DNA of 26,283 bases, from contig CAJTXP010000052.1 of assembly GCA_910583615.1 (NCBI GenBank), positions 1 to 26,283 of the forward strand. The letters run 5' to 3'. Of this stretch, positions 15,042 to 22,687 are shown one piece after another. The stretch is from an uncultured Lachnospiraceae bacterium (GTDB taxonomy: Bacteria; Bacillota; Clostridia; Lachnospirales; Lachnospiraceae). The notes beneath the pieces are model-generated. The model was given only the letters and a program-made list of their open reading frames with translations. It made no database searches and was not told the DNA's origin. Position numbers and translations under genes: made by a program. Position 1 is the first letter of the stretch, and every line of letters begins with the position of its first letter.

Positions 15042-15851
15042 TCAGGGGATCGTTATACATGCAGCATCCCGATAGAATTTCTGAATAATTTCCATCAGGC
15101 CGGCGCCGCCCCGCACCATGCGGTCTGCTGTATACAGACTGATGCCAAAGCCATGTCCGCTTCCTTTTACCGTGATGCCAATCCCGTCGTCCGTTTCTTC
15201 CATATAAAAACAGCTGGAAGGCAGGTGAAGCAGCGACCGGAATTCTTCCCCTTTCCATTCTCTGTCCTGACAGCAGACATGCGCTACATAATCAGAAGAG
15301 TCTCTCCGGAATTCCGCCTCTTTCAGAGACAGCTCCTGTCCCAGAACTTCTGCAAATTCTTCCTGCGGAATCTGATATCTTTTCAGATATTCTCCGGATT
15401 CCTTATCTTCCGGACACTCTACCGCCAGTACATAAGAATATTCTTCCCCCAGCAGTACACCTTCTCTGGTCCTGCCTGCACTCACCGCATGATATGGAAG
15501 TTCCCTGTATTCTCCGCCGATTGTAATAACCTGTCCCTGTGTTCTTCTGACAGCGTCATACATTCGGCTGTAGTTCCCGTCGTAGATCTCCAGATCCATT
15601 TCCCTGCTTCCTTCTTCCCAACCCTTCCGCACACATTCTGTCCGATACAGAACCGCCATCAGATCCAGGGTTCCGTCCGCCATCCAGGAACAGTCCTCCT
15701 GCATCATACAGGACAACGCTTCATATTCCAGTTCCGGCAGCGCCTCCTCTCTGTGGATCCCATGCCTCCCGTTCATCAGAAGTGTCATTGTATATGGAAG
15801 AAACAGAACCAGAAATCCTATTGCCATCATATTCGTCAATAATCTCTTCAT
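15042..15851 (-). CDS. spoIID: SpoIID-like sporulation lytic transglycosylase
   Basis: A 269 aa protein with an N-terminal membrane anchor (about 8-26) and a SpoIID domain. The start at 15851 is set by GAGGG before it; an upstream in-frame ATG (15929) has none. The C-terminal family signature is clear: GSGHGFGISLYTADRMVRGG followed by EIIQKFY (family pattern GHGVGMSQyGA...EIL..YY). SpoIID thins septal and engulfment-membrane peptidoglycan in the mother cell together with SpoIIP and SpoIIM. The N-terminal catalytic region is unusual: where most SpoIID have AAEMP after EY, this one has EYEALSCMMQED, putting Gln51 at the expected catalytic Glu, with Glu52 next. Probably co-transcribed with spoIIQ. 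Confidence 0.82.
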   Translation of the reverse strand: MKRLLTNMMAIGFLVLFLPYTMTLLMNGRHGIHREEALPELEYEALSCMMQEDCSWMADGTLDLMAVLYRTECVRKGWEEGSREMDLEIYDGNYSRMYDAVRRTQGQVITIGGEYRELPYHAVSAGRTREGVLLGEEYSYVLAVECPEDKESGEYLKRYQIPQEEFAEVLGQELSLKEAEFRRDSSDYVAHVCCQDREWKGEEFRSLLHLPSSCFYMEETDDGIGITVKGSGHGFGISLYTADRMVRGGAGLMEIIQKFYRDAACITIP

Positions 15852-15929
15852 ATCAGGCCCTCTTACAAGCCTATGAACGAAAAAGAAAATATATACGGAT
15901 ATTTTTATGCTGCAGCGTCTCCCGCCCAA

Positions 15930-15962
15930 AACACAAAGCCGCGCAGGAGACTCCCGCGCGGC
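15930..15962 (-). terminator. terminator after glgP
   Basis: On the minus strand GCCGCGC ... GCGCGGC (15962-15938) with an inner GGAG / CTCC pairing is followed by TTTGTGTTTT. It lies just after the glgP stop codon. Confidence 0.75.
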
Positions 15963-15973
15963 CTCTGATATTT

Positions 15974-18439
15974 TCAGTTTTCGGAAAGTTCCACACTCAC
16001 TTTATCAAGCTTCCAGATCTCATCCACATATTCCTGGATGGTACGGTCGGAACTGAATTTGCCGGAGCATGCCACATTCAGGATCGCGCTCCTTGCCCAG
16101 CCCTTCTCGTCTCTGTAGGCAGCTTCCACGCGCTTCTGCGCTTCTGCGTAGGAACGGAAATCCTTCAGAATGAAATACGGGTCCGGCCTGTCATAACCGC
16201 CATCAATCAGCAGCGCATTGTACAGCTCGCGGAATTTCTCCGGATCATTCGGGGAATAAGCGCCGTTGATAAGCTGCATCAGCACCTGACGGATATCCTG
16301 ATCCGTGTTGAACAGCTGGGACGGATCATAGCCGCCCTGCTTCTCCAGTTCAATGACTTCGTCAGAACTCATGCCGAAGATAAACGCATTTTCTTCGCCC
16401 ACTTCTTCCACGATCTCCACGTTCGCACCGTCCATGGTACCGATGGTCAGGGCACCGTTGAGCATAAACTTCATGTTGCCGGTACCGGATGCCTCTTTGG
16501 ACGCGGTGGAAATCTGCTCGGACACATCAGCCGCCGCGAAGATCCACTCTGCGTTGGATACCCGGTAATCCTCGATGAAGACTACCTTCAGCTTTCCATT
16601 GATGGAAGCGTCGTTGTTCACCACATCCGCCACGGAGTTGATCAGCTTGATCGTCAGCTTCGCTCTCATATAGCCTGCTGCCGCCTTCGCGCCGAAGATA
16701 AAAGTCCTGGGATAGAATTCCATCTCCGGATGCTCCTTGATCTGATTGTACAGGTACATCACATGCAGGATGTTCAGAAGCTGCCTCTTGTACTCATGGA
16801 GCCGCTTGACCTGTACGTCGAAGATGGAACGGGGATCCACCTCCACGCCATTGTGTTCCTTGATGTATTTTGCCAGACGCACCTTGTTCTGGTACTTGAT
16901 ATTCATGAACTCGTGCTGCGCCTTCTCGTCATCCGCATAGACCGCAAGTTCCTTGATCCGGGACAGATCCGTGATCCACTCGTCTCCCACATGGGCGGAA
17001 ACCCATTTGGCCAGCAGCGGATTGCCGTGGAGCAGGAAGCGTCTCTGGGTGATCCCGTTGGTCTTGTTATTGAATTTTTCCGGCATCATCTCGTAGAAAT
17101 CCTTCAGCTCCTGATTCTTCAGGATCTCCGTATGGAGTCTTGCCACACCGTTCACCGAGTAGCCCGCTGCAATGGCCAGATGCGCCATCTTCACCTGTCC
17201 GTCCATGATGATCGCCATCTTCTTGACTTTCTCATAGTTGTTCGGATACTTTTTCTGGATCTCGATGACAAATCTCCGGTTAATCTCCTCCACAATCTGA
17301 TAGATACGGGGAAGCAGTCTGGAAAACAGCTCAATGGGCCATTTTTCCAGCGCCTCAGCCATGATCGTATGGTTGGTGTAGGCACAGGTCTTCGTGGTCA
17401 CTTCCCAGGCTGCATCCCAGTCCAGTTCGTATTCGTCCATGAGCACGCGCATCAGCTCTGCCACCGCCACTGTCGGATGGGTGTCATTGAGCTGGAATGC
17501 CGCCTTCTCGTAGAATTTACGGATGTCTTTATGGGAACGCATATACCGCTCCACTGCCGCCTGTACGCTGGCGGATACGAAGAAATACTGCTGTTTCAGG
17601 CGCAGCTCCTTGCCTGCCATATGGTTGTCATTGGGATAGAGCACTTCCACCAGGTTGCGCGCCAGGTTCTCCTGCTCCACAGCCTTGTTGTACTCGCCCT
17701 TGTCAAAATGGTTCAGCTCGAAGGAATTGATCGCCTCTGCGTCCCAGATCCGCAGGCAGTTGATCACGTTGTTGCCGTAGCCCACCACCGGAAGATCCAC
17801 CGGCACCGCCAGCACCGACTGATAGCCCTCCTGGATGAAACGGCTCTTGCCGTCCTTGTTCTCAATCCGGACGTAACCTCCGAACTTGACCGTCTTGGCA
17901 TACTCCGGACGGCGAAGCTCGAACGGATTGCCGTTCTTCAGCCACATATCCGGAACTTCCACCTGATAACCGTTCTCAATTTTCTGTTTGAACATGCCGT
18001 AGCGGTAGCGGATGCCGCAGCCGTACGCCGCATAGCCCAGAGACGCCAGAGAATCCAGAAAGCAGGCTGCCAGACGTCCCAGGCCGCCGTTTCCAAGCGC
18101 CGCATCCGGCTCCTGATCCTCGATCACGTTCAGATCCAGGCCGATCTCCTCCAGCGCGTCTTTCACCTCATCATAGAAGGTCAGGTTGATCAGGTTGTTG
18201 CCCAGCGCCCTTCCCATCAGGAACTCCATGGACATGTAATATACGATCTTCGGATCTTTTTTCTCATATTCTTTCTGCGTCGCGATCCATGCATCCATGA
18301 TCGCATCTTTCACTGCATAACCTACCGCCTGAAAGATCTGCTGCTGAGTTGCTTCATCAATCTCCCTGCGGAACAATGTACGTACATTGTACTTTACGCT
18401 TCTGATAAAGAATTCCTTGTTAAAAGTTCTTTTGGCCAT
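15974..18439 (-). CDS. glgP: glycogen (alpha-glucan) phosphorylase
   Basis: An 821 aa PLP-dependent phosphorylase (GT35) that releases glucose 1-phosphate from glycogen or maltodextrins in the cytoplasm. Length is normal for the family. Recognisable blocks include YYMSMEFLMGRALGNN near the start, GNGGLGRLAACFLDSLA (phosphate and allosteric region), NDTHPTVAVAELMR, and the PLP site SGTGNMKFMLNGALTIGTMDG with the cofactor-binding Lys at about 657. AAAGGAGG precedes the start. The start codon lies only 13 nt after the ileS stop codon, without promoter or terminator between, so it is probably co-transcribed with ileS and placed under its T-box. No other glycogen gene is nearby. Confidence 0.96.
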   Translation of the reverse strand: MAKRTFNKEFFIRSVKYNVRTLFRREIDEATQQQIFQAVGYAVKDAIMDAWIATQKEYEKKDPKIVYYMSMEFLMGRALGNNLINLTFYDEVKDALEEIGLDLNVIEDQEPDAALGNGGLGRLAACFLDSLASLGYAAYGCGIRYRYGMFKQKIENGYQVEVPDMWLKNGNPFELRRPEYAKTVKFGGYVRIENKDGKSRFIQEGYQSVLAVPVDLPVVGYGNNVINCLRIWDAEAINSFELNHFDKGEYNKAVEQENLARNLVEVLYPNDNHMAGKELRLKQQYFFVSASVQAAVERYMRSHKDIRKFYEKAAFQLNDTHPTVAVAELMRVLMDEYELDWDAAWEVTTKTCAYTNHTIMAEALEKWPIELFSRLLPRIYQIVEEINRRFVIEIQKKYPNNYEKVKKMAIIMDGQVKMAHLAIAAGYSVNGVARLHTEILKNQELKDFYEMMPEKFNNKTNGITQRRFLLHGNPLLAKWVSAHVGDEWITDLSRIKELAVYADDEKAQHEFMNIKYQNKVRLAKYIKEHNGVEVDPRSIFDVQVKRLHEYKRQLLNILHVMYLYNQIKEHPEMEFYPRTFIFGAKAAAGYMRAKLTIKLINSVADVVNNDASINGKLKVVFIEDYRVSNAEWIFAAADVSEQISTASKEASGTGNMKFMLNGALTIGTMDGANVEIVEEVGEENAFIFGMSSDEVIELEKQGGYDPSQLFNTDQDIRQVLMQLINGAYSPNDPEKFRELYNALLIDGGYDRPDPYFILKDFRSYAEAQKRVEAAYRDEKGWARSAILNVACSGKFSSDRTIQEYVDEIWKLDKVSVELSEN

Positions 18440-18452
18440 CGTATGCCTCCTT

Positions 18453-21400
18453 TTACTGCTTTTCTACACCCAGTGTAACGGTCTCCCCATTGATATTCCA
18501 TTCTTTCACATATCCCTTTGCCTCTGCAAACAGGATATCCGACGCCATGACATCCTTCTGAATCTCATTCCCGTGACGCTCCATAAGCCCCCGGATCTTC
18601 TCGTTTCCGCTGCTGTATACATGGATCCGGTCCATGACCTCATAGCCGGCTTCCTTCCGCATGGTCTGGACCTTGCTGATGATCTCGCGGACAAAGCCTT
18701 CTTCAATTAACTCCTCGCTCAGATCGGTGCAGAGAACGACCGTCACCCGGTTATCCGCCTCTGTCACATATCCCTCCATCTGAGCCATATCAATAAGCAG
18801 ATCCTCTTTTGATAATACCACGTTTGACCCGCTGATGTCAAATGACAGGCTGCCGGTTGTTTCCAGTTCTTCCATGGCTTTCCTGCCGTCCATCTCCGTC
18901 AGATGCGTGCGGATGCCGTTCAGAAGTTTCCCGTATTTCGGCCCCACGGTCTTCAGCTGGGGTTTGAACGTGTAGCTGGTAAATTCGCTCAGGTCATTTC
19001 TGAAAACAATCTCCTTTACGTTCAGCTCATCCAAGATAATCGTCCGGTATTCGCCGACAAGCTCCACATTGGAGCAGACGTACATGGTCCCGATGGGCTG
19101 ACGGTTTTTAATGTTGGCCGTGTTGCGGGCCGCCCGGCCCAGGACGACGATGTCGAGGATTTCCTCCATGGCCGCTTCCAGATCCTCGTTGATCATCTCC
19201 TCATGAACCGCCGGGAAATCGCACAGATGGACGCTCTCCGGCGCGTTCTTGTCCACGCTGCACACCAGATTTCGGTAGATATCCTCGGTCATGAAGGGGA
19301 TCATGGGCGCCGCCGCCTTTGCGATAGTCACAAGGGCCGTGTACAGGGTCATATAGGCGTTGATCTTGTCCTGCTCCATGCCCTTTGCCCAGAAGCGCTC
19401 CCGGCTCCTTCTCACGTACCAGTTGCTCATCTCGTCCACGAAATCCTGAAGGGCCCTTGCCGCCTCGGGAATCCGGTAATTCTCCAGATTGCTGTCCACT
19501 TCGCCCACCACCGTGTTCAGTTTGGACAGAAGCCATTTGTCCATGATGGACAGGGACTCGTAATCCAGCGTATATTTAGTCGCGTCAAACTGGTCGATGT
19601 TCGCGTACAGTACGAAGAACGCGTAGGTATTCCACAGGGTGCCCATAAATTTGCGCTGTCCTTCCTGCACGGCCTTTCCGTGGAACCGGTTGGGCAGCCA
19701 GGGCGCGCTGTTGATATAGAAATACCAGCGGATGGCGTCCGCGCCGTAAGTCTTCAGCGCGTCAAAGGGGTCCACTGCATTTCCCTTGGATTTGCTCATC
19801 TTCTGTCCGTTCTCATCCTGCACATGGCCGAGGACGATGACATTTTCATAGGGCGCCTGATTAAATAATAAGGTAGATTCCGCCAGCAGGGAATAGAACC
19901 ATCCGCGGGTCTGGTCCACCGCCTCGGAGATAAACTGCGCCGGGAACTGGCTCTCGAACAGTTCTTTATTTTCAAACGGATAATGGTGTTGCGCAAAAGG
20001 CATGGCTCCGGAATCAAACCAGCAGTCGATAACCTCCGGCACACGTCTCATGGTCCCCTGACATTTCGGGCAGGTGCAGGTGATCTCGTCAATATACGGA
20101 CGGTGCAGCTCCACGGTCATCGCCGCGTCATTGCCGCTCATCTGCTTCAGCTCCTCCCGGGAACCGATGCTCTCCATATGGCCGCAGCCTTCGCACTCCC
20201 AGACGTTCAGCGGCGTACCCCAGTAACGGTTCCTGCTGATGCCCCAGTCCTGGATGTTCTCCAGCCAGTCGCCGAAGCGGCCCTTGCCGATGCTCTCCGG
20301 GATCCAGTTGATCGTATTGTTGTTGCGGATCAGATCTTCCTTTACCGCCGTCATCTTGATAAACCAGGATTCTCTCGCATAGTAGATGAGCGGCGTGCTG
20401 CATCTCCAGCAGTGGGGATAGCTGTGCTCGAATTTGGGTGCGTCGAACAACAGTTCTCTCGCATCCAGATCTTTCAGCACCTCCGGGTCCGCCTTCTTCA
20501 CGAACAGGCCCGCAAATGGCGTGTCCTCCGTCATGTTTCCTTTGCCGTCCACCAGCTGTACAAACGGAAGATCGTATTTGCGGCCCACGTTGGCGTCGTC
20601 CTCACCGAAAGCCGGGGCGATGTGCACGACGCCGGTACCGTCGGTCAGGGTGACGTAGGAATCGCAGGTAACATAATATCCTTTTTTGCGCTGCTTCTCC
20701 GCCACTTTTGCGGAGCAGTCAAAGAGTGGTTCGTACTCCTTGTACTCCAGGTCCTTTCCGGTATAGCGCTCCAGCACCTCATAAGCGGGCGTATCCTCCG
20801 CCCCCAGTTTCCCCAGCACCGTGTCAAGCAGCGCCTCCGCCATATAGTAGACGCGCCCGTCCGCCGCCTTTACTTTCACATAGGATTCCACCGGATTGAC
20901 GCAGAGCGCCACGTTGGACGGCAGCGTCCAGGGGGTGGTGGTCCATGCCAGGATATAGGCGTCCTCGTCCTTTACTTTGAAGCGCACCACGGCCGAACGT
21001 TCTTTTACATCCTTGTAGCCCTGCGCCACCTCATGGGAAGACAGGGGCGTGCCGCAGCGGGGGCAGTAGGGCACGATCTTGAAGCCCTTGTACAGAAGGC
21101 CCTTGTCCCAGATGGTCTTCAGCGCCCACCACTCGGACTCGATAAAATCATCATGATAGGTCACATATGGATCATCCATATCCGCCCAGAAACCGACGGT
21201 GCCGGAGAAATCCTCCCACATGCCCTTGTATTTCCAGACGCTCTCCTTACATTTGGTGATAAACGGATCGAGGCCGTATTCCTCGATCTGCTCCTTGCCG
21301 TCCAGTCCCAGGAGCTTCTCCACCTCCAGCTCCACCGGAAGGCCGTGGGTATCCCAGCCCGCCTTCCTGGGCACCATATAGCCCTTCATGGTGCGGTATC

Positions 21401-21608
21401 TGGGGATCATATCTTTGATGACACGGGTCAGTACGTGCCCGATGTGGGGCTTTCCGTTGGCTGTGGGCGGCCCGTCGTAAAATGTATAGGTCGGCCCGTC
21501 CTTCCTGCGTTCCATACTCTTCCGAAACGTGTCGTTCTCTTTCCAGAACTTTTCCACTTCTCTCTCACGTTCCACAAAGTTCATGTCTGTGTTGACTTTG
21601 TTGTACAT
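18453..21608 (-). CDS. ileS: isoleucyl-tRNA synthetase, long (type 2 / eukaryote-like) form
   Basis: A 1051 aa class I aminoacyl-tRNA synthetase that charges tRNA-Ile. HIGH is at residues 55-58 (GKPHIGHV) and KMSKS at 603-607; between them lies the CP1 editing domain. The length of about 1050, the GWDTHGLPVELEVEK segment and the absence of the C-terminal Cys4 zinc finger of the usual ~930 aa bacterial enzyme place it in the IleRS2 group. That group includes the mupirocin-resistant enzymes, so natural tolerance is a reasonable expectation, not a demonstrated fact. AGGAGG (about 21618-21623) precedes ATG 21608. Expression is controlled by the T-box upstream; a tandem array of hairpin repeats lies in the leader. 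Confidence 0.97.
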   Translation of the reverse strand: MYNKVNTDMNFVEREREVEKFWKENDTFRKSMERRKDGPTYTFYDGPPTANGKPHIGHVLTRVIKDMIPRYRTMKGYMVPRKAGWDTHGLPVELEVEKLLGLDGKEQIEEYGLDPFITKCKESVWKYKGMWEDFSGTVGFWADMDDPYVTYHDDFIESEWWALKTIWDKGLLYKGFKIVPYCPRCGTPLSSHEVAQGYKDVKERSAVVRFKVKDEDAYILAWTTTPWTLPSNVALCVNPVESYVKVKAADGRVYYMAEALLDTVLGKLGAEDTPAYEVLERYTGKDLEYKEYEPLFDCSAKVAEKQRKKGYYVTCDSYVTLTDGTGVVHIAPAFGEDDANVGRKYDLPFVQLVDGKGNMTEDTPFAGLFVKKADPEVLKDLDARELLFDAPKFEHSYPHCWRCSTPLIYYARESWFIKMTAVKEDLIRNNNTINWIPESIGKGRFGDWLENIQDWGISRNRYWGTPLNVWECEGCGHMESIGSREELKQMSGNDAAMTVELHRPYIDEITCTCPKCQGTMRRVPEVIDCWFDSGAMPFAQHHYPFENKELFESQFPAQFISEAVDQTRGWFYSLLAESTLLFNQAPYENVIVLGHVQDENGQKMSKSKGNAVDPFDALKTYGADAIRWYFYINSAPWLPNRFHGKAVQEGQRKFMGTLWNTYAFFVLYANIDQFDATKYTLDYESLSIMDKWLLSKLNTVVGEVDSNLENYRIPEAARALQDFVDEMSNWYVRRSRERFWAKGMEQDKINAYMTLYTALVTIAKAAAPMIPFMTEDIYRNLVCSVDKNAPESVHLCDFPAVHEEMINEDLEAAMEEILDIVVLGRAARNTANIKNRQPIGTMYVCSNVELVGEYRTIILDELNVKEIVFRNDLSEFTSYTFKPQLKTVGPKYGKLLNGIRTHLTEMDGRKAMEELETTGSLSFDISGSNVVLSKEDLLIDMAQMEGYVTEADNRVTVVLCTDLSEELIEEGFVREIISKVQTMRKEAGYEVMDRIHVYSSGNEKIRGLMERHGNEIQKDVMASDILFAEAKGYVKEWNINGETVTLGVEKQ

Positions 21609-21627
21609 GCTCTCTACCTCCTATTAT

Positions 21628-21880
21628 AGTTCCGCATCTGTGGAGTCATTCCCCAGCATCTGGAAGAATTTCACGCCACATTCGTGTCCTGAAATCCTTC
21701 CGGGGCCTGACTCCTCAGATGCTGTTTTTAAGTTCCGCATCCGCGGAATCATTCCCCAGCATCTGGAAGAATTTCATGCCACATTCGTGTCCTGAAATCC
21801 TTCCGGGGCCTGACTCCTCAGATGCTGTTTTTAAGTTCCGCATCCGCGGAATCATTCCCCGGATGCTGTTTTAGTTTTTC
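21628..21880 (-). repeat. 2.4-copy tandem repeat of 103 bp units in the ileS leader
   Basis: Unit 1 is 21628-21730, unit 2 is 21731-21833, and a shortened third copy starts at 21834 and joins its two ends after losing the middle. The units differ at only a few positions. On the transcribed strand each full unit can fold into a long two-part hairpin: an outer stem starting GCATCTGAGGAGTCA and closing with a TGAYTCC...GATGC arm, and an inner stem GGAAGGATTTCA / TGAAATTCTTCC. Differences between units in the closing arm mostly keep pairing (C or T opposite G, A or G opposite T). The array lies wholly between the T-box terminator and the ileS ribosome binding site. Confidence 0.85.
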
Positions 21881-21890
21881 CGCATCTGCC

Positions 21891-21923
21891 AAAAAAGGCC
21901 CCGTCCTGTAACAGGACGGAGCC
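21891..21923 (-). terminator. T-box terminator hairpin
   Basis: On the minus strand GGCTCCGTCCTG - TTA - CAGGACGGGGCC is followed by TTTTTT (21896-21891). This is the regulated terminator of the T-box; premature stop occurs here when tRNA-Ile is charged. Confidence 0.92.
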
Positions 21924-22146
21924 GCAATCAGCGCTCTTAAATCAACCACCTCTTACAACATACCAGCATATGCGTCCCCTGTAACGTAAGGATCACGTCA
22001 GCGCCTACTCGCGTACGCTTTCAGCCTGCAGCTCGGAAGTGATATTCAGGATTCTGTACTCTTACCGGACTTCCACCGCCTCCGGCTCGCTGTCAATTTC
22101 CAAAAAATCCCTACTGTCTTCGTCACAGCCTTTCTTCTTATTTACA
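21891..22146 (-). ncRNA. isoleucine T-box riboswitch of ileS
   Basis: The leader transcribed from the promoter at 22153-22182 shows T-box features in order: a GAGCCGG...GGTGGAAGTCCGGT stem I distal part, an AGTA bulge region, the specifier region GAATATCACTTCCGAGC with ATC (22043-22041; an Ile codon), the T-box core AGGTGGTT (21951-21944) and the terminator. The TGGT bulge pairs with the 3' ACCA of tRNA including discriminator A, as expected for tRNA-Ile. Uncharged tRNA-Ile should stabilise the antiterminator and allow transcription into ileS and, most likely, glgP. The core is less canonical than AGGGTGGNACCGCG, but position and spacing are right. Confidence 0.9.
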
Positions 22147-22152
22147 AAAGCC

Positions 22153-22182
22153 ATTATAAAATCAAAAACGCCCATCTGTCAA
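22153..22182 (-). promoter_or_regulatory. promoter of the T-box / ileS unit
   Basis: On the minus strand TTGACA (22182-22177), 18 bp spacer, TATAAT (22158-22153), directly before the T-box leader. A transposase scrap begins about 12 bp upstream. Confidence 0.8.
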
Positions 22183-22193
22183 GGCTTTTCTAG

Positions 22194-22442
22194 ACGGAAG
22201 ACCATATCATTTATCGTTTCTTTTCAATCGAGGATTTAGTTCCTGTGGACCATTTATCTCAGCAAGTAAATGATATCATTGATTTTTCATTTGTACATGA
22301 CGAAACAGAAAATCTATACTGTAATAATAACGGTCGTCCCTCCATCGGCCCGGCAGTTTTGGTCAAGTTCCTTCTTATCGTTTCTCTTCCTCCGACGTAT
22401 CTTCCATGCCAGGCACATCATCACCCTTTTCGTCCATGTTAA
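22194..22442 (+). pseudogene. IS1182-type transposase N-terminal remnant
   Basis: One frame reads RFFSIEDLVPVDHLSQQV, then IIDFSFVHDETENLYCNNN and GRPSIGPAVLVKFLLI, which is the typical N-terminal (DUF772) part of IS1182-family transposases (pattern 'EDLVPxDHLLR.I...IDFSFI...LY...GRPSIDPVVLFKMLLI'). After FLLI the similarity stops and the frame ends at 22442. There is no DDE catalytic part, so it is a dead fragment. It lies between the ileS promoter and the carboxypeptidase promoter. Confidence 0.75.
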
Positions 22443-22511
22443 GTAATACGGAAGACAGGATTTGAAAGATAATTTGAAATGTAAACAGTTTCTAAAGTTT
22501 TTCGGCGAGCC

Positions 22512-22540
22512 TTGCACCGTTTTTACAAATACTTTATAAT
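22512..22540 (+). promoter_or_regulatory. promoter of the carboxypeptidase gene
   Basis: TTGCAC (22512-22517), 17 bp spacer, TATAAT (22535-22540); leader of about 140 nt. Confidence 0.7.
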
Positions 22541-22687
22541 AAAAAACCAGGGACATCCCCATGTTCCCCTGTAAAAATTCACAAAAATATGTTGAAGTTT
22601 AAAAATTACACGAAAAATCTGAGAAACGGCATATGGAACAACAGTTTAAAATGCCGTAACTTATATGACATAGAATAGAGGAATATA

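Noticed and set aside
15868..15892. Possible sigma-E promoter before spoIID (ATA, 14 bp, CATAGGCT on the minus strand)
   Set aside because: The match in the -10 box is partial, and the predicted transcription start would fall inside the ribosome binding site of spoIID.
15782..18478. An 898-codon open frame on the plus strand
   Set aside because: It lies antisense to glgP, whose family motifs are unmistakable on the minus strand; the long frame is a by-product of codon use and has no motif of its own.
19983..21629. A 548-codon open frame on the plus strand
   Set aside because: Antisense shadow of ileS; the HIGH and KMSKS motifs are on the other strand.
21628..21880. CRISPR array
   Set aside because: The repeated unit is 103 bp without unique spacers between copies; it is a plain tandem repeat.
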